Source: REEP01 sp964517265 (GTDB taxonomy: Bacteria; Pseudomonadota; Alphaproteobacteria; Rhodospirillales; Defluviicoccaceae). From it: a stretch of 64,000 bases of DNA. Both the position numbers and the translations under genes were made by a program. Where the stretch lies: NCBI GenBank assembly GCA_964517265.1, contig CAZFBS010000003.1, positions 136,870 to 200,869 on the forward strand. Direction: 5' to 3'. Positions 52,493 to 61,183 of this stretch are shown piece by piece. Within the stretch, counting starts at the first letter, position 1; each line of letters begins with the position of its first letter. The notes under the pieces were generated by a model. That model ran no database searches. It saw only the letters and a list, made by a program, of their open reading frames with translations, and was not told the origin of the DNA.

Positions 52493-53272
52493 ATGAAGGC
52501 GATCATTCTTGGCGCCGGTCAGGGCAGGCGTCTGCTGCCGCTGACTGCGGAGACTCCGAAGGCTCTGCTGGAAGCCGATGGGCGGCCGCTCTTGGCTTGG
52601 CAGATCGCGAGCTTGGTGGCGAGCGGAGTGAAGGAGGTGGTGTTTGTCGCCGGCTTCGGGATCTCCCGGGTTGAGAGCGTTCTGGGCGATTTGGCGGTAA
52701 GCTTTCCGAGGTGTCGCCTGCGGGTGCTGTTCAATCCGTTCTTCGGGGTCGCCGACAACCTCGCGAGTTGCTGGCTGGCGCGCGATGAAATGCTGGACGA
52801 CTTCCTGTTGATCAATGGCGATACGTTGTTCGAGCCGGATATCTGCACCAAGCTGCTGAACAGCCCGCCGGCTCCGGTTACCGTCGCGATCGACCGCAAG
52901 ACGGTATACGACGCCGACGACATGAAGGTGCGCGTGGACGGCTCGCGGCTTATCGACATCGGCAAGACGCTGCCTGCCCAGCACGTGCACGGCGAGGCGA
53001 TCGGCATGATCTTGTTCCGCGCCGAAGGCGGGGCGGCGTTTGCCCGCGCGCTGGACGAGCGCATACGAGAGGAGGGGGCGCTTCGCCTGTGGTATCTGTC
53101 GGTAATCGCGAGCCTCAGTCACTTGATCGCGGTACGGACCTGCCTGATTGCGGGCCACGAGTGGTGTGAGGTTGACGATTGCGACGACTTGGCGCGGGCC
53201 GAGGCCATGGTTGGAGCCTGGCACTTCCTTTGGGGCCGAGCAGGTCGATCATTGGTGGCGGTCTTGGACTGA
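52493..53272 (+). CDS. Nucleotidyltransferase (putative phosphoglycerate cytidylyltransferase, CpgD-like)
   Basis: A 259-residue NTP-transferase of the NTP_transferase/RmlA-like fold: MKAIILGAGQGRRLLPLTAE, TPKALLEADGRPLLAWQI and FLLINGDTLFEP. Such enzymes form CDP- or UDP-linked head-group donors. In Caulobacter, CpgD is reported as a phosphoglycerate cytidylyltransferase needed for ceramide diphosphoglycerate (from memory); this gene is a candidate for the same task. It is divergent from the phosphoesterase and lies among the sphingolipid genes. The substrate is not provable from sequence. Confidence 0.72.
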   Translation: MKAIILGAGQGRRLLPLTAETPKALLEADGRPLLAWQIASLVASGVKEVVFVAGFGISRVESVLGDLAVSFPRCRLRVLFNPFFGVADNLASCWLARDEMLDDFLLINGDTLFEPDICTKLLNSPPAPVTVAIDRKTVYDADDMKVRVDGSRLIDIGKTLPAQHVHGEAIGMILFRAEGGAAFARALDERIREEGALRLWYLSVIASLSHLIAVRTCLIAGHEWCEVDDCDDLARAEAMVGAWHFLWGRAGRSLVAVLD

Positions 53273-53347
53273 TGTTGTGAAGTCGGCGCGTCGCCAGGAG
53301 GCTCCGTTGCGCGGGGTCGCGGAGCCGGGATCGAACGCACCCATCCT

Positions 53348-54163
53348 TCAGCAGCGACGCTGCAAAATTCGCTCGACGAGGTCAAGATCGGCTGGCTTGT
53401 CGACGTCGATCCCTGCTTCTGGAAAGGGGCAGATCACGGCGTCCACCCGCGCACCGACGCGCCGCGATGCGATTCGCAGCGCGGTGACCAGGCTGAGCCG
53501 ACCCAGAAGATAGCGCACCAGCGGCGTGATACCGAACGCCTGGATCAGGCGCCACGGACGCTTGCGCATCGCCTCCACCTGCCGCCAGAAGCGCACGGCA
53601 CCCAATCCTGCCGGCGTCCGGATGGCGAACAGGTTGCTCCCCGTGTAACCGTCCCCTTTGAAATTGATAAAGGTTCGCCGTGCCTCGGGATAGGCATCGA
53701 GCAGAGCCGCCTTCGGCGTCAAGGCCGCGATTGCGTCGGCATCGGAGCGTGCGGCAGCAGCGCAGAACCAGTCGACGATCTCGGTGGTCAGGAGCGGGTG
53801 GTCGGCGGTGGTAACCAGGACAGGGAAGGCGCCGGCAACCGCCTCGATGGCGGCGAGAACGCTGAGGCTCGGACTGTGTGCACTTTCGACGAACACGAGC
53901 CTGCCGACCGCCCGCAGCGCGTCGGCACCGTCCACGGAACCAACCATGGCCGGATCGTCGATTGACACGACCAGGGTCCGGATCGATAGGCTCTTCGCCA
54001 GCGTCCCCAGCACGTGCGATAGCATCGGCCGTCCCGCGACCGGCAGCAGGGCCTTCCGCCGGGCGCCATGTGCCTGTGCGAGGGGGTCGCCGTTAGGGCG
54101 CTGGCCGGCAAGGATGATCGCCGTGAACTGCGGCAACGCCGGGCCCTCCACAGACCCGATCAT
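53348..54163 (-). CDS. MobA-like NTP transferase
   Basis: A 271-residue nucleotidyltransferase of the MobA-like family: FTAIILAGQRPNGDPLAQA near the N-terminus, KALLPVAGRPMLSHVLGTL, VLVTTADHPLLTTEIVDWF, and FEAGIDVDKPADLDLVERIL-like end (PEAGIDVDKPADLDL). It overlaps the GNAT gene upstream by four bases (ATGA), so the two are co-translated. It may form a CDP- or UDP-linked precursor of the head group. Substrate unknown. Confidence 0.75.
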   Translation of the reverse strand: MIGSVEGPALPQFTAIILAGQRPNGDPLAQAHGARRKALLPVAGRPMLSHVLGTLAKSLSIRTLVVSIDDPAMVGSVDGADALRAVGRLVFVESAHSPSLSVLAAIEAVAGAFPVLVTTADHPLLTTEIVDWFCAAAARSDADAIAALTPKAALLDAYPEARRTFINFKGDGYTGSNLFAIRTPAGLGAVRFWRQVEAMRKRPWRLIQAFGITPLVRYLLGRLSLVTALRIASRRVGARVDAVICPFPEAGIDVDKPADLDLVERILQRRC

Positions 54164-55368
54164 GCCAGCGTCTTCTCGTAGATGCGATATCTCTTGTCCT
54201 GGCGCGCGCCGAGCATTTCGATGATCCGCCGAACCGGTCTGTTGTCTTCAAGCACCCAGGACAATTCGGCCATCTCGATGCCGTGCCGCAGGTGCTCGTC
54301 GCGAATCCTGTCAATGACGCCGAGCGCGAGCGCCATGCCCAGGGCCGAAGATTGGTAGCGTCGGGCGACACCCATCAGCAACATGCGCGCGCTTTTGACC
54401 CCGCGAACCTTGAGCCGCCACAGAAGCTTGGCAAAGCCGAAGGGGAGCAGACGGCCGCCAAGATCCGCAATCGCCTCGTTGAGGTTCGGCAGACTTACCG
54501 CCATCGCGGCCGGAGCGCCATCGATCTCGGCAATGGCGGCGAAGCCGGGGCGGATCAAAAGCCGCAGGTTCTGCGCCAACACGGCGAACTCCGGCTCGGT
54601 GAGCGGGACGAACCCCCAGTTGTCTGACCAGGCGTCGTTGAACACGCCCATCACCGTGCGCACCTCTTCGTGAAGCTGCTTCATGTTTAATGGGCGGAAA
54701 CACAAGGTCGGCTCTTGCCGAAGCCGCTTCAGCGCTCTTGCCACCGGCGCCGGTACGGGTGTGCGCAAGTCGTGCAAATAACACAGCAGATCCTTCGCCT
54801 TGCGGTAACCGAATTCCTCCACGCGGGCGGCATAATACGAATGTGCATGACCCATCATCAAGAACGGCGGTCGCCCGAAGCCCTCGATCAGCAGCCCGCA
54901 CTCATCGTTGATTGACAAGCTGAACGGGCCCAGCACCCGCTTCATCCCGCGCTCGGCGAGCCAGGCTTCCGCCGTGGCGAGGAGCGCCTCGAACACCTCC
55001 GGATCGTCCTCCGCCTCGAGGAAGCCGAAGTGGCCGGCGCTGTCGCAATGGCGTTCCAGGTGCGCGTGATTGACCTGCGCGCTGATCCGCCCGACGCAGC
55101 GCTCGCCGCGACGGGCGAGCCATAACGCGACGTCGGCATGGGCGAAGTAGGGATTTTTTTTTGGATCGAGATGCCTGCGCCGCTCTACCAGCAGCGGTGG
55201 GATCCAGTTCGCATCATTGCGGTAGAGTGCGGCTGGCATCGCCGCAAACTGATTGCGCGCCCGCCTGCCGCGGACCGGCTCGATGCGCAGGGCCGGCCCG
55301 CCAATGCCGCCGTCGACGGCGTGGCCCGCGTTCATGGGGTCCTGCATCGCCTGGAACTCGGCCATCAT
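54160..55368 (-). CDS. GNAT-fold protein, putative bacterial ceramide synthase (bCerS-like)
   Basis: A 402-residue protein with a GNAT-like fold: the opening RIEPVRGRRARNQFAAMPAA, then DANWIPPLLVERRRHLDPKKN, and a core with GRISAQVNHAHLE, GPFSLSINDECGLLIEGF, FLMMGHAHSYYAARVEEFGY and LEDNRPVRRIIEMLGARQDK. Relatives of this family were identified as the ceramide N-acyltransferase of bacteria (bCerS) in Caulobacter, from memory. The start is uncertain: ATG at 55368, 55365 or 55335. It sits directly after the ABC exporter gene and in frame overlap with the NTP transferase. Confidence 0.7.
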   Translation of the reverse strand: MMAEFQAMQDPMNAGHAVDGGIGGPALRIEPVRGRRARNQFAAMPAALYRNDANWIPPLLVERRRHLDPKKNPYFAHADVALWLARRGERCVGRISAQVNHAHLERHCDSAGHFGFLEAEDDPEVFEALLATAEAWLAERGMKRVLGPFSLSINDECGLLIEGFGRPPFLMMGHAHSYYAARVEEFGYRKAKDLLCYLHDLRTPVPAPVARALKRLRQEPTLCFRPLNMKQLHEEVRTVMGVFNDAWSDNWGFVPLTEPEFAVLAQNLRLLIRPGFAAIAEIDGAPAAMAVSLPNLNEAIADLGGRLLPFGFAKLLWRLKVRGVKSARMLLMGVARRYQSSALGMALALGVIDRIRDEHLRHGIEMAELSWVLEDNRPVRRIIEMLGARQDKRYRIYEKTLA

Positions 55369-55372
55369 CGCG

Positions 55373-57103
55373 TCAGGTCGCCGCAACCGCGGCCCCAGCC
55401 TGAGCCGGTGGAATCTGCCGCAAGCGGCCTCGGTCTAGATGGAGGATCTGGTCGGCAACCTCGAGGAAGACCGGCCGATGGCCAATCGCGAGGATGGTCA
55501 TGCGGTCGGTCAGGCCGGCGATCCGCTGCCAAAGTTCCCGCTCGGTTTGCGGATCGAGGGCACTGGTGACTTCGTCCAGAATCAGAAGCCGGGGGCGCGA
55601 AATGAGAGCACGCGCGAGCGCAATTCGTTGCCGTTGCCCGCCGGAAAAGCGGATGCCTTTCTCCCCGACGCCGGTCATCAGACCTTCGGGCAGGGCGGCG
55701 ACGAAATCCCAGGCGCCTGCGATTTCCAGCACCTCACGCGCCTGCGATTCGTCAACACAAGGATCCCCCAAAGTCAGGTTGGCGAACACCGTGTCGTGCA
55801 GCAAAATCAGGTCCTGAGCAACATATCCGATCTCGGCGCGCCAGCGCCGCATGTCGAGGTCGGCGAGCGGCACGTCGTCGATCAGAATTCGTCCCTGATC
55901 AGGCTCGTAGAACCCGATCAGAAGATCCGCGAGCGTCGTCTTGCCGGCGCCGGACGGGCCGATCAGAACGGAAAGGGAGCGGGCCGGAAGCTCGAAGGAG
56001 GCGCGCTTCAAGATGACCTGCCGGCCGTGGCAAAAGCTTACCCGCTCGAAACGGCAGCCGCGTTCGAGCATTGGGGTGCGGGTGCCGCTGGCACGCTCGC
56101 GCGCGGCTTCGGTATCCGAGATGAGCGCGCGCGTTGCCATGTGAGCGCTCTCCAGGATCGAGGCCTCCTGCAGCTGCGCCTGCATCTTCCTGACGTTGGT
56201 GACGGTACGCTCGAGGATCAAGCCGGTCACCAGAAGCTGCAGCACTCCGACCTGCCACACGTGCACGGCAGCGAGGAAGCCGGCACCGAGCGCGACGACG
56301 AACATCACCTCGCTCGCATTGCGCAACAACTCCCGGCTGATCACCTGCTTGCGCAAGGCCTTGCGCAACGCGCCGATCTTGCGGTGGAGCAGGGCAGCGA
56401 ACGACTCCTGCCGGGCCATCGCCTTCAACGGTTTGACGCTGTTCAGGGTGTCGGTGAAATAGGTAAGGAGGTCGGCGGTCCGGTCCGTCTGCCGCCGCCC
56501 GGCACGCTTGGCCATCCGCACCAGAGCGTTCAGGCCAAGGCTGATGGTGCCGCCGATGATCACCGCCGCGAGCGCCAGACGCCATGAGATGACGAAGGCA
56601 ACCACGAGGTAGACGCCGGTCTTGAGCGCGTGGGCGAGGAAGATCGCAGCAGCGAGATAGGCCTGCCCCGCCCGGGTGGCATCGACGCTCAGGGTGTTGA
56701 GGATGCGCCCGGTCGGCTTGGCGACGAAGTAGCTCCAGCGCGCGTTCAAAAGCGCTTCGACAAGGCGGGTCCTGAGACTGGTGGCAACCTCGGCAACCGC
56801 GCTGCCGACGTAGACCATCGCGGCGAAGGTGAGGCTTGCCTTGATCGCGACGCCGGCGACCACGAACAGGACGAGGTTGGCGAGACTGGCCGAGAGCCCC
56901 AGCACCGACAAGACCTGTTCGACCACCAAGAACGCGGCACTTGAGCCATCGCCGGAGCCGTCGGCACCGGTTGCAAGCGAGAGCAGCGGCAACAGAGCGG
57001 TGACGCTGATCCCTTCGATCAGGCTTGCAGCGAGCAGACAACCAAGCACGGCCCAGGGATGGACGTCCTTCTCGCTGAAGAAAATGTGCAGAATGTTACG
57101 CAT
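55373..57103 (-). CDS. MsbA-type ABC transporter, permease-ATPase fusion
   Basis: A 576-residue exporter half-transporter. A six-helix membrane domain (about 15-300) is followed by the ATPase domain: Walker A GPSGAGKT (382-389), signature FSGGQ (486-490) and Walker B LLILDE (506-511). Lipid flippases such as MsbA have this plan. In the middle of the sphingolipid locus it may flip ceramide or its head-group form across the inner membrane. The substrate is not known. It is 90 bases downstream of the DUF3108 gene. Confidence 0.85.
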   Translation of the reverse strand: MRNILHIFFSEKDVHPWAVLGCLLAASLIEGISVTALLPLLSLATGADGSGDGSSAAFLVVEQVLSVLGLSASLANLVLFVVAGVAIKASLTFAAMVYVGSAVAEVATSLRTRLVEALLNARWSYFVAKPTGRILNTLSVDATRAGQAYLAAAIFLAHALKTGVYLVVAFVISWRLALAAVIIGGTISLGLNALVRMAKRAGRRQTDRTADLLTYFTDTLNSVKPLKAMARQESFAALLHRKIGALRKALRKQVISRELLRNASEVMFVVALGAGFLAAVHVWQVGVLQLLVTGLILERTVTNVRKMQAQLQEASILESAHMATRALISDTEAARERASGTRTPMLERGCRFERVSFCHGRQVILKRASFELPARSLSVLIGPSGAGKTTLADLLIGFYEPDQGRILIDDVPLADLDMRRWRAEIGYVAQDLILLHDTVFANLTLGDPCVDESQAREVLEIAGAWDFVAALPEGLMTGVGEKGIRFSGGQRQRIALARALISRPRLLILDEVTSALDPQTERELWQRIAGLTDRMTILAIGHRPVFLEVADQILHLDRGRLRQIPPAQAGAAVAAT

Positions 57104-57193
57104 GATCGGCCGCTTGCAGCACGTTCGCGGTGCCGGGTCAATCGCATTCGAAGAGGCAAAGCGGGATCAGGAGGTGGCGCGAGAGCGCTTGAC

Positions 57194-58075
57194 TCACCGG
57201 ATCGTGCGGGTGCCGGCGTGGTCAGCTGCGGACGCCGGCCGGTCTCTATCCGCCGCGCTGAACCTGCCTTCGCTGGTTCTGACCTCGGCAAGCTCAATTC
57301 GCACGGGGCCGACGCGATGCTGAACGCTCATGCGCGCCGGAAGATACGTTCCGCCCGGACCGATCGGGGCGAACTCGATCGCGATCGAATCCGGGAAGCG
57401 CTTCTTGCGCAGTTCCTTCGGCTTGAAACCGGCAATCCGTTTGAGCTCCATGCGGCATCGCAGCGTCGCATAATCCTTTCCCGCAATGCCCTCTTCCGCA
57501 GCGGCCACGTCCGTCCGCAGCGCAACCGCGAACAGACGCCGGCCGTCGAACATCCTCATTGCGCCGTCACAAGTGCCTGTGTCGGCGATGTCCTGAAGGA
57601 GCGCATAGGCACCGTTGAGGGGATCGATCGCGTCGGCGATGGCCTCCGCCGGCACCTCCGGCCGTTCCTCTTCATTGGCGGAAGGATCGGCCGAAGCCGT
57701 CAGGGAACGCCCTTCGGAGCCATACGTGATCCTGACCTGACGCATGGCGCGTTTGGTGTAGCGGCTGTGATAGGACTGCGGGACGATTTGCGTGTCCCCG
57801 GTGCGGCCGACCGCCTGCGCCTGGATGTGAACCCGCGAGAAAAGCGAGGCCGGTCCATCCGGGTGCGCTTGAAAACCGAGTTCGTAGAGGCTCCCATCCT
57901 GCGCCCGAGCAACCTGCCAGCGCATCGCGTAAAGGCCATAAACATAGACATCATACGTCAGCTCGAGCCGGTCCCAGTCGAGTCGATCCGAGGCAGCGTA
58001 CGATTCGCCGCGAAGACCGCCGGGCCACGGCAGGAACAACAGCAAGAGTACGGAAACGGCAGCACCAAGCCGCAT
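57194..58075 (-). CDS. DUF3108 envelope protein
   Basis: A 293-residue protein with an N-terminal signal peptide (residues 1-24, MRLGAAVSVLLLLFLPWPGG then LRGESYA). The body has the DUF3108 pattern: LTYDVYVYGLYAMRWQVARA, LGFQAHPDGPASLFSRV, RCRMELKRIAGF and PARMSVQHRVGPVRIELAEV. These proteins are predicted periplasmic or outer-membrane with a beta-rich fold. The function is unknown. Its place in the operon suggests help with lipid passage through the envelope. The ATG at 58075 is chosen over longer frames because it begins the signal peptide. Confidence 0.8.
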   Translation of the reverse strand: MRLGAAVSVLLLLFLPWPGGLRGESYAASDRLDWDRLELTYDVYVYGLYAMRWQVARAQDGSLYELGFQAHPDGPASLFSRVHIQAQAVGRTGDTQIVPQSYHSRYTKRAMRQVRITYGSEGRSLTASADPSANEEERPEVPAEAIADAIDPLNGAYALLQDIADTGTCDGAMRMFDGRRLFAVALRTDVAAAEEGIAGKDYATLRCRMELKRIAGFKPKELRKKRFPDSIAIEFAPIGPGGTYLPARMSVQHRVGPVRIELAEVRTSEGRFSAADRDRPASAADHAGTRTIR

Positions 58076-58183
58076 GGTTGACTTGGATGTCCGCGGCGGT
58101 CGACAGGCCCGCCGCGCAATTTCAGGGCCAACCCGTAACAAGGCGGCTCGCGTGCGCGTTCCGATGTCCAAACGGAGCATCCA

Positions 58184-59599
58184 TCAGATCTCTTCAGTAA
58201 AGACGTTGGTGCGCGTGCCAAGCCATGTTCGATGCGAAACACATAAGGTCCAGCGCACACCGCGATGGCGCCGGGCGGCGCACGCCATCTCGCTCCGCCA
58301 CCAGTCCGGGTCCTGCACCAGCCAAGGCATCTCCCCGCCGCCTCGTGCTCGAGCGACCCCCCCCCAATCAGCGACCATAAAGACGAACCGGCGCGCGCGC
58401 GTGAACATCGCATCGAGAACCCACGGAACATCATCGTCCGGGCACCACGTCATGGGTGCGGTTGCGACGACTCCGTCAAACGTAGTTTCTCCCAGGCTGT
58501 CTTTGCTCAGCGGATCGTCCCAGGAGAGCTCCAGGTTTGCGAAAAGAGGACCAAGCTCTTGTTTATCTGCCTCGCGGTCCGCTGCCTTTCGAGACGAGCC
58601 GTTGTGCCCGGAATCGCAGAGCAGGAGCGAGCGGGCTTCTGTTTGACCGATCAGGCCATCGATGACCTTACGCTGCCGGACCAGAGCTTCGCTGAGGCCG
58701 GACTGCCAAGACGGCTCCTTTTCACTCAGATCCTCTCCGCTCTTACCAGCCTTTCGCGCCGCCTGTGCTTGCCGGAACCGGCTGCTCGGCTGCGCCTTCG
58801 TGAACATGGTGAATCGGCTTTCGTCAGCGGCGCGCTCCAGTGCACACCACAGGTCCGCGAGCGCATGTGTTTGATATTTCAGTTGCTTCGGAAAAGGCTG
58901 CCAGGGTTGCGTATGCAAGATGGTGAAGTGAAGCAACTTCGATCGGCCGGCTTCGTATTCAAAGTCCCTCGCGTTCCACTCCCTCGGCAGTGGCCGCCAC
59001 AGCTGCGGAATCGCGTTCACCTTCAGGCGAAACGGCTTGTGCCGCGTCATCCTGCTGGCATCCTCGATGTTCCAGACTTCGTTCATCTTCTTGCAGTCGA
59101 GCAGCATGACCGACGTTTCGCGCTCGGTGATGCTCATCTGGCCGGCCCCGTCCATCTCCAAATCGAAAAGCTCGGCGGGGTCCGTCAAGTAGATCTGGTC
59201 GACATCGTTGTAGATCGCCCGGCCTTCGCCACCGGCCAAAGCGGGTATCGCATAGCGATAGCCGGTGAAACCCGTCTTCCAGTGGCGGCGATCGAAGTCT
59301 TCGAGATCCTTCATCAGGTAAATTTCGTAGACCCGCGCCGGATCGCGAACCTTCAGGATCGACCAGACGAGGACTCGCTCCGCGCGATGCTGCGCCGGCT
59401 CCGTTCCGACGAAAATCCGCACCGGCGGCTTGCCGCTGGGCTCCGTATCCGGCGCCACATCCAGGCAAATCCGTTCCGGTTGTTGGCGGAAGCCCGGCAC
59501 TCGGTGGTGCTTCGGGTGGAGAAGGTAAGCGAGCCGCTGGTGCCGGCGATATGTTTTGAATGCCGACTCGTCGTGGAATGAATGCGCGTTTTCGTTCAT
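58184..59599 (-). CDS. GT8-like glycosyltransferase with C-terminal methyltransferase-like domain
   Basis: A 471-residue two-domain protein. The N-terminal part (about 50-230) has GT8-type features: RIFVGTEPAQHRAERVLVWS, then SILK, the D-x-D in IYNDVDQIYL, and VMLLDCKKMNEVW. The C-terminal part (about 310-470) resembles a SAM-dependent methyltransferase: SLLLCDSGHNGSSRKAADRE and FDGVVATAPMTWCPDDDVPWV. Neither substrate is known. ATG at 59599. It lies upstream of the DUF3108 gene on the same strand. Confidence 0.65.
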   Translation of the reverse strand: MNENAHSFHDESAFKTYRRHQRLAYLLHPKHHRVPGFRQQPERICLDVAPDTEPSGKPPVRIFVGTEPAQHRAERVLVWSILKVRDPARVYEIYLMKDLEDFDRRHWKTGFTGYRYAIPALAGGEGRAIYNDVDQIYLTDPAELFDLEMDGAGQMSITERETSVMLLDCKKMNEVWNIEDASRMTRHKPFRLKVNAIPQLWRPLPREWNARDFEYEAGRSKLLHFTILHTQPWQPFPKQLKYQTHALADLWCALERAADESRFTMFTKAQPSSRFRQAQAARKAGKSGEDLSEKEPSWQSGLSEALVRQRKVIDGLIGQTEARSLLLCDSGHNGSSRKAADREADKQELGPLFANLELSWDDPLSKDSLGETTFDGVVATAPMTWCPDDDVPWVLDAMFTRARRFVFMVADWGGVARARGGGEMPWLVQDPDWWRSEMACAARRHRGVRWTLCVSHRTWLGTRTNVFTEEI

Positions 59600-59641
59600 G
59601 CAAGTGCGTCCTTCAGTCGCATCGACCGCGCGGCAGCGGGT

Positions 59642-60967
59642 TCACGTCGGCAACCCCAGACCGTCATACGCGCAGGCCGGTCCTGCGCGGCGGCTATCTT
59701 CCCAGTGCCGTCTCAAAACGTCGCCGACAATCATCAACTGGCCGCGATAGCGGTGCAGAATCTCCAGGATGAAACGCAATTCAACGGATCTCTCGTGCGC
59801 TGCGGCATATGCGTTCGGCGTCACTGGATCGTCGGGGTAGGCGCCGTGTGGGTCCTGGAACAGATCGATTCCGCCGACGATAAGGCGGTCCGGCTGCAGG
59901 GCGACAGCGGTCGCCAACATGATCACGCCGTTCGTCGGCTGGGAGGTTCCCGCAGGATCGAGCGGCAATATCCCCGCACGCTCCGGCGAGAAATACGTCA
60001 AACGCCGAAAGGGACGGCGCAACAGCCACTTTCGCAGCAGCATTGTCTCGATCGGGACATTGCTCAACGCGAAAACCGTCTCTCGAACCCTGGCAAGGGT
60101 CTTATCCGATCCCGTGAAGACAACGTCGGGTTTCACCAGGAAACCCCGCTCCAGCCAGCGATCATTGACCCGGAACAGGCTGTCGTGGGCCAGCTCTCCC
60201 AACGCGTGGTCTTCCGAAGACGGACCATTGCCCAGGCACAGAATGCTGCGGGGTTCTCCAAGAGCACACCGCAGGTCCTCGATGGTTTCTAGTCTGCGTA
60301 TTCGCGGCGACAGCAGCCATCGCAGAGTCGGGCGCTCGATCATCCATTCGAGCACCGTCTCCAAGCCGAGACCGCGGCGTCGTCCCTGACTGCGGATCAC
60401 GCTTGTGTGCTGGGCCAAAAACGGCTTGAGGATCTCAACCACGCGCGTAACCGCCCCGGGGGGCATTCCGCCGGCTCCTGTCAGACCTTCAACCACCTTC
60501 ACGTTATCGGGAGCAACGCCCTCCATATCCGGACGTCGATCCATCGACCCCTCACCAACGAGGAACAGATCGACCTGCCGGAGGCGTTCGCGAGGCATCA
60601 ACACCTCCCCTGCCTTATTTGCAAGGACGGCGTTCTTCGCCATGCCGATAACGACGATCGCCACGCCCCGGCGCCTCAAGGCGGCGATGAAGGTCCGGTC
60701 GAGGTGGTCAAGACCCTCCAGCGCGATCAAGCACTTGATCTTGAGGTGCTTGACCAGCGATGTGGGACGGCATCGCATCGGTGCCGGAATGCCCCGTATT
60801 GAGGCAAAAGAAAGCCGCGGGTCGAGAGCACCGCACGTGTCGATGTCTCTGGCCAGAAGAACATAGTCAAAACGTTCGTACCGGTCGCGCAAGGATGTGA
60901 TAAGCGGGGCAAAGCGATTCAGCACTGCCGGTTCAGCGGCAGAAATACAGACGCTCGGTCCGCCCAA
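59642..60967 (-). CDS. Two-domain glycosyltransferase (GT30-like N-terminus, GT29-like C-terminus)
   Basis: A 441-residue protein read from the TTG at 60967 (LGGPSVCISAAEP), five bases after AAGG; the frame stays open for another 489 codons but that part is antisense to a real gene. The N-terminal half recalls 3-deoxy-manno-octulosonate transferases (RPTSLVKHLKIKCLIALEGL, then RRRGVAIVVIGMAKN). The C-terminal half has sialyltransferase-type L and S motifs: ILCLGNGPSSEDHALGELAH with FRVND, and TNGVIMLATAVALQPDRLIV GGIDLF. Assignment is by motif only. Confidence 0.55.
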   Translation of the reverse strand: MGGPSVCISAAEPAVLNRFAPLITSLRDRYERFDYVLLARDIDTCGALDPRLSFASIRGIPAPMRCRPTSLVKHLKIKCLIALEGLDHLDRTFIAALRRRGVAIVVIGMAKNAVLANKAGEVLMPRERLRQVDLFLVGEGSMDRRPDMEGVAPDNVKVVEGLTGAGGMPPGAVTRVVEILKPFLAQHTSVIRSQGRRRGLGLETVLEWMIERPTLRWLLSPRIRRLETIEDLRCALGEPRSILCLGNGPSSEDHALGELAHDSLFRVNDRWLERGFLVKPDVVFTGSDKTLARVRETVFALSNVPIETMLLRKWLLRRPFRRLTYFSPERAGILPLDPAGTSQPTNGVIMLATAVALQPDRLIVGGIDLFQDPHGAYPDDPVTPNAYAAAHERSVELRFILEILHRYRGQLMIVGDVLRRHWEDSRRAGPACAYDGLGLPT

Positions 60968-61183
60968 AGCACCTTGAGCAGGAAGCGCCCGCTGCGACGA
61001 GCTCGCAGAGGCATTGCGTGGACCCACGAGACAACCAGTTCCATGATGTTGAGTGGATACGATAGAAGGTGGCGGCCGCAAATGCCAGTTTGCGGGTTGT
61101 CCGCCGGTGAAATGACGCCGTTTGCCTTCTCCACTGTCAGACGAGTTGCCGTCGGAGCCGGATGCGGGAGTACGAACAGGAAG
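60968..61183. other. Divergent intergenic region before the GT4 gene
   Basis: Between the minus-strand GT29-like gene and the plus-strand GT4 gene. Open frames run through it on both strands but carry no family sequence. It presumably holds both promoters. Confidence 0.4.

Noticed and set aside
52252..52506. N-terminal extension of the metallophosphoesterase
   Set aside because: It would overlap the divergent nucleotidyltransferase gene, and its sequence lacks family features.
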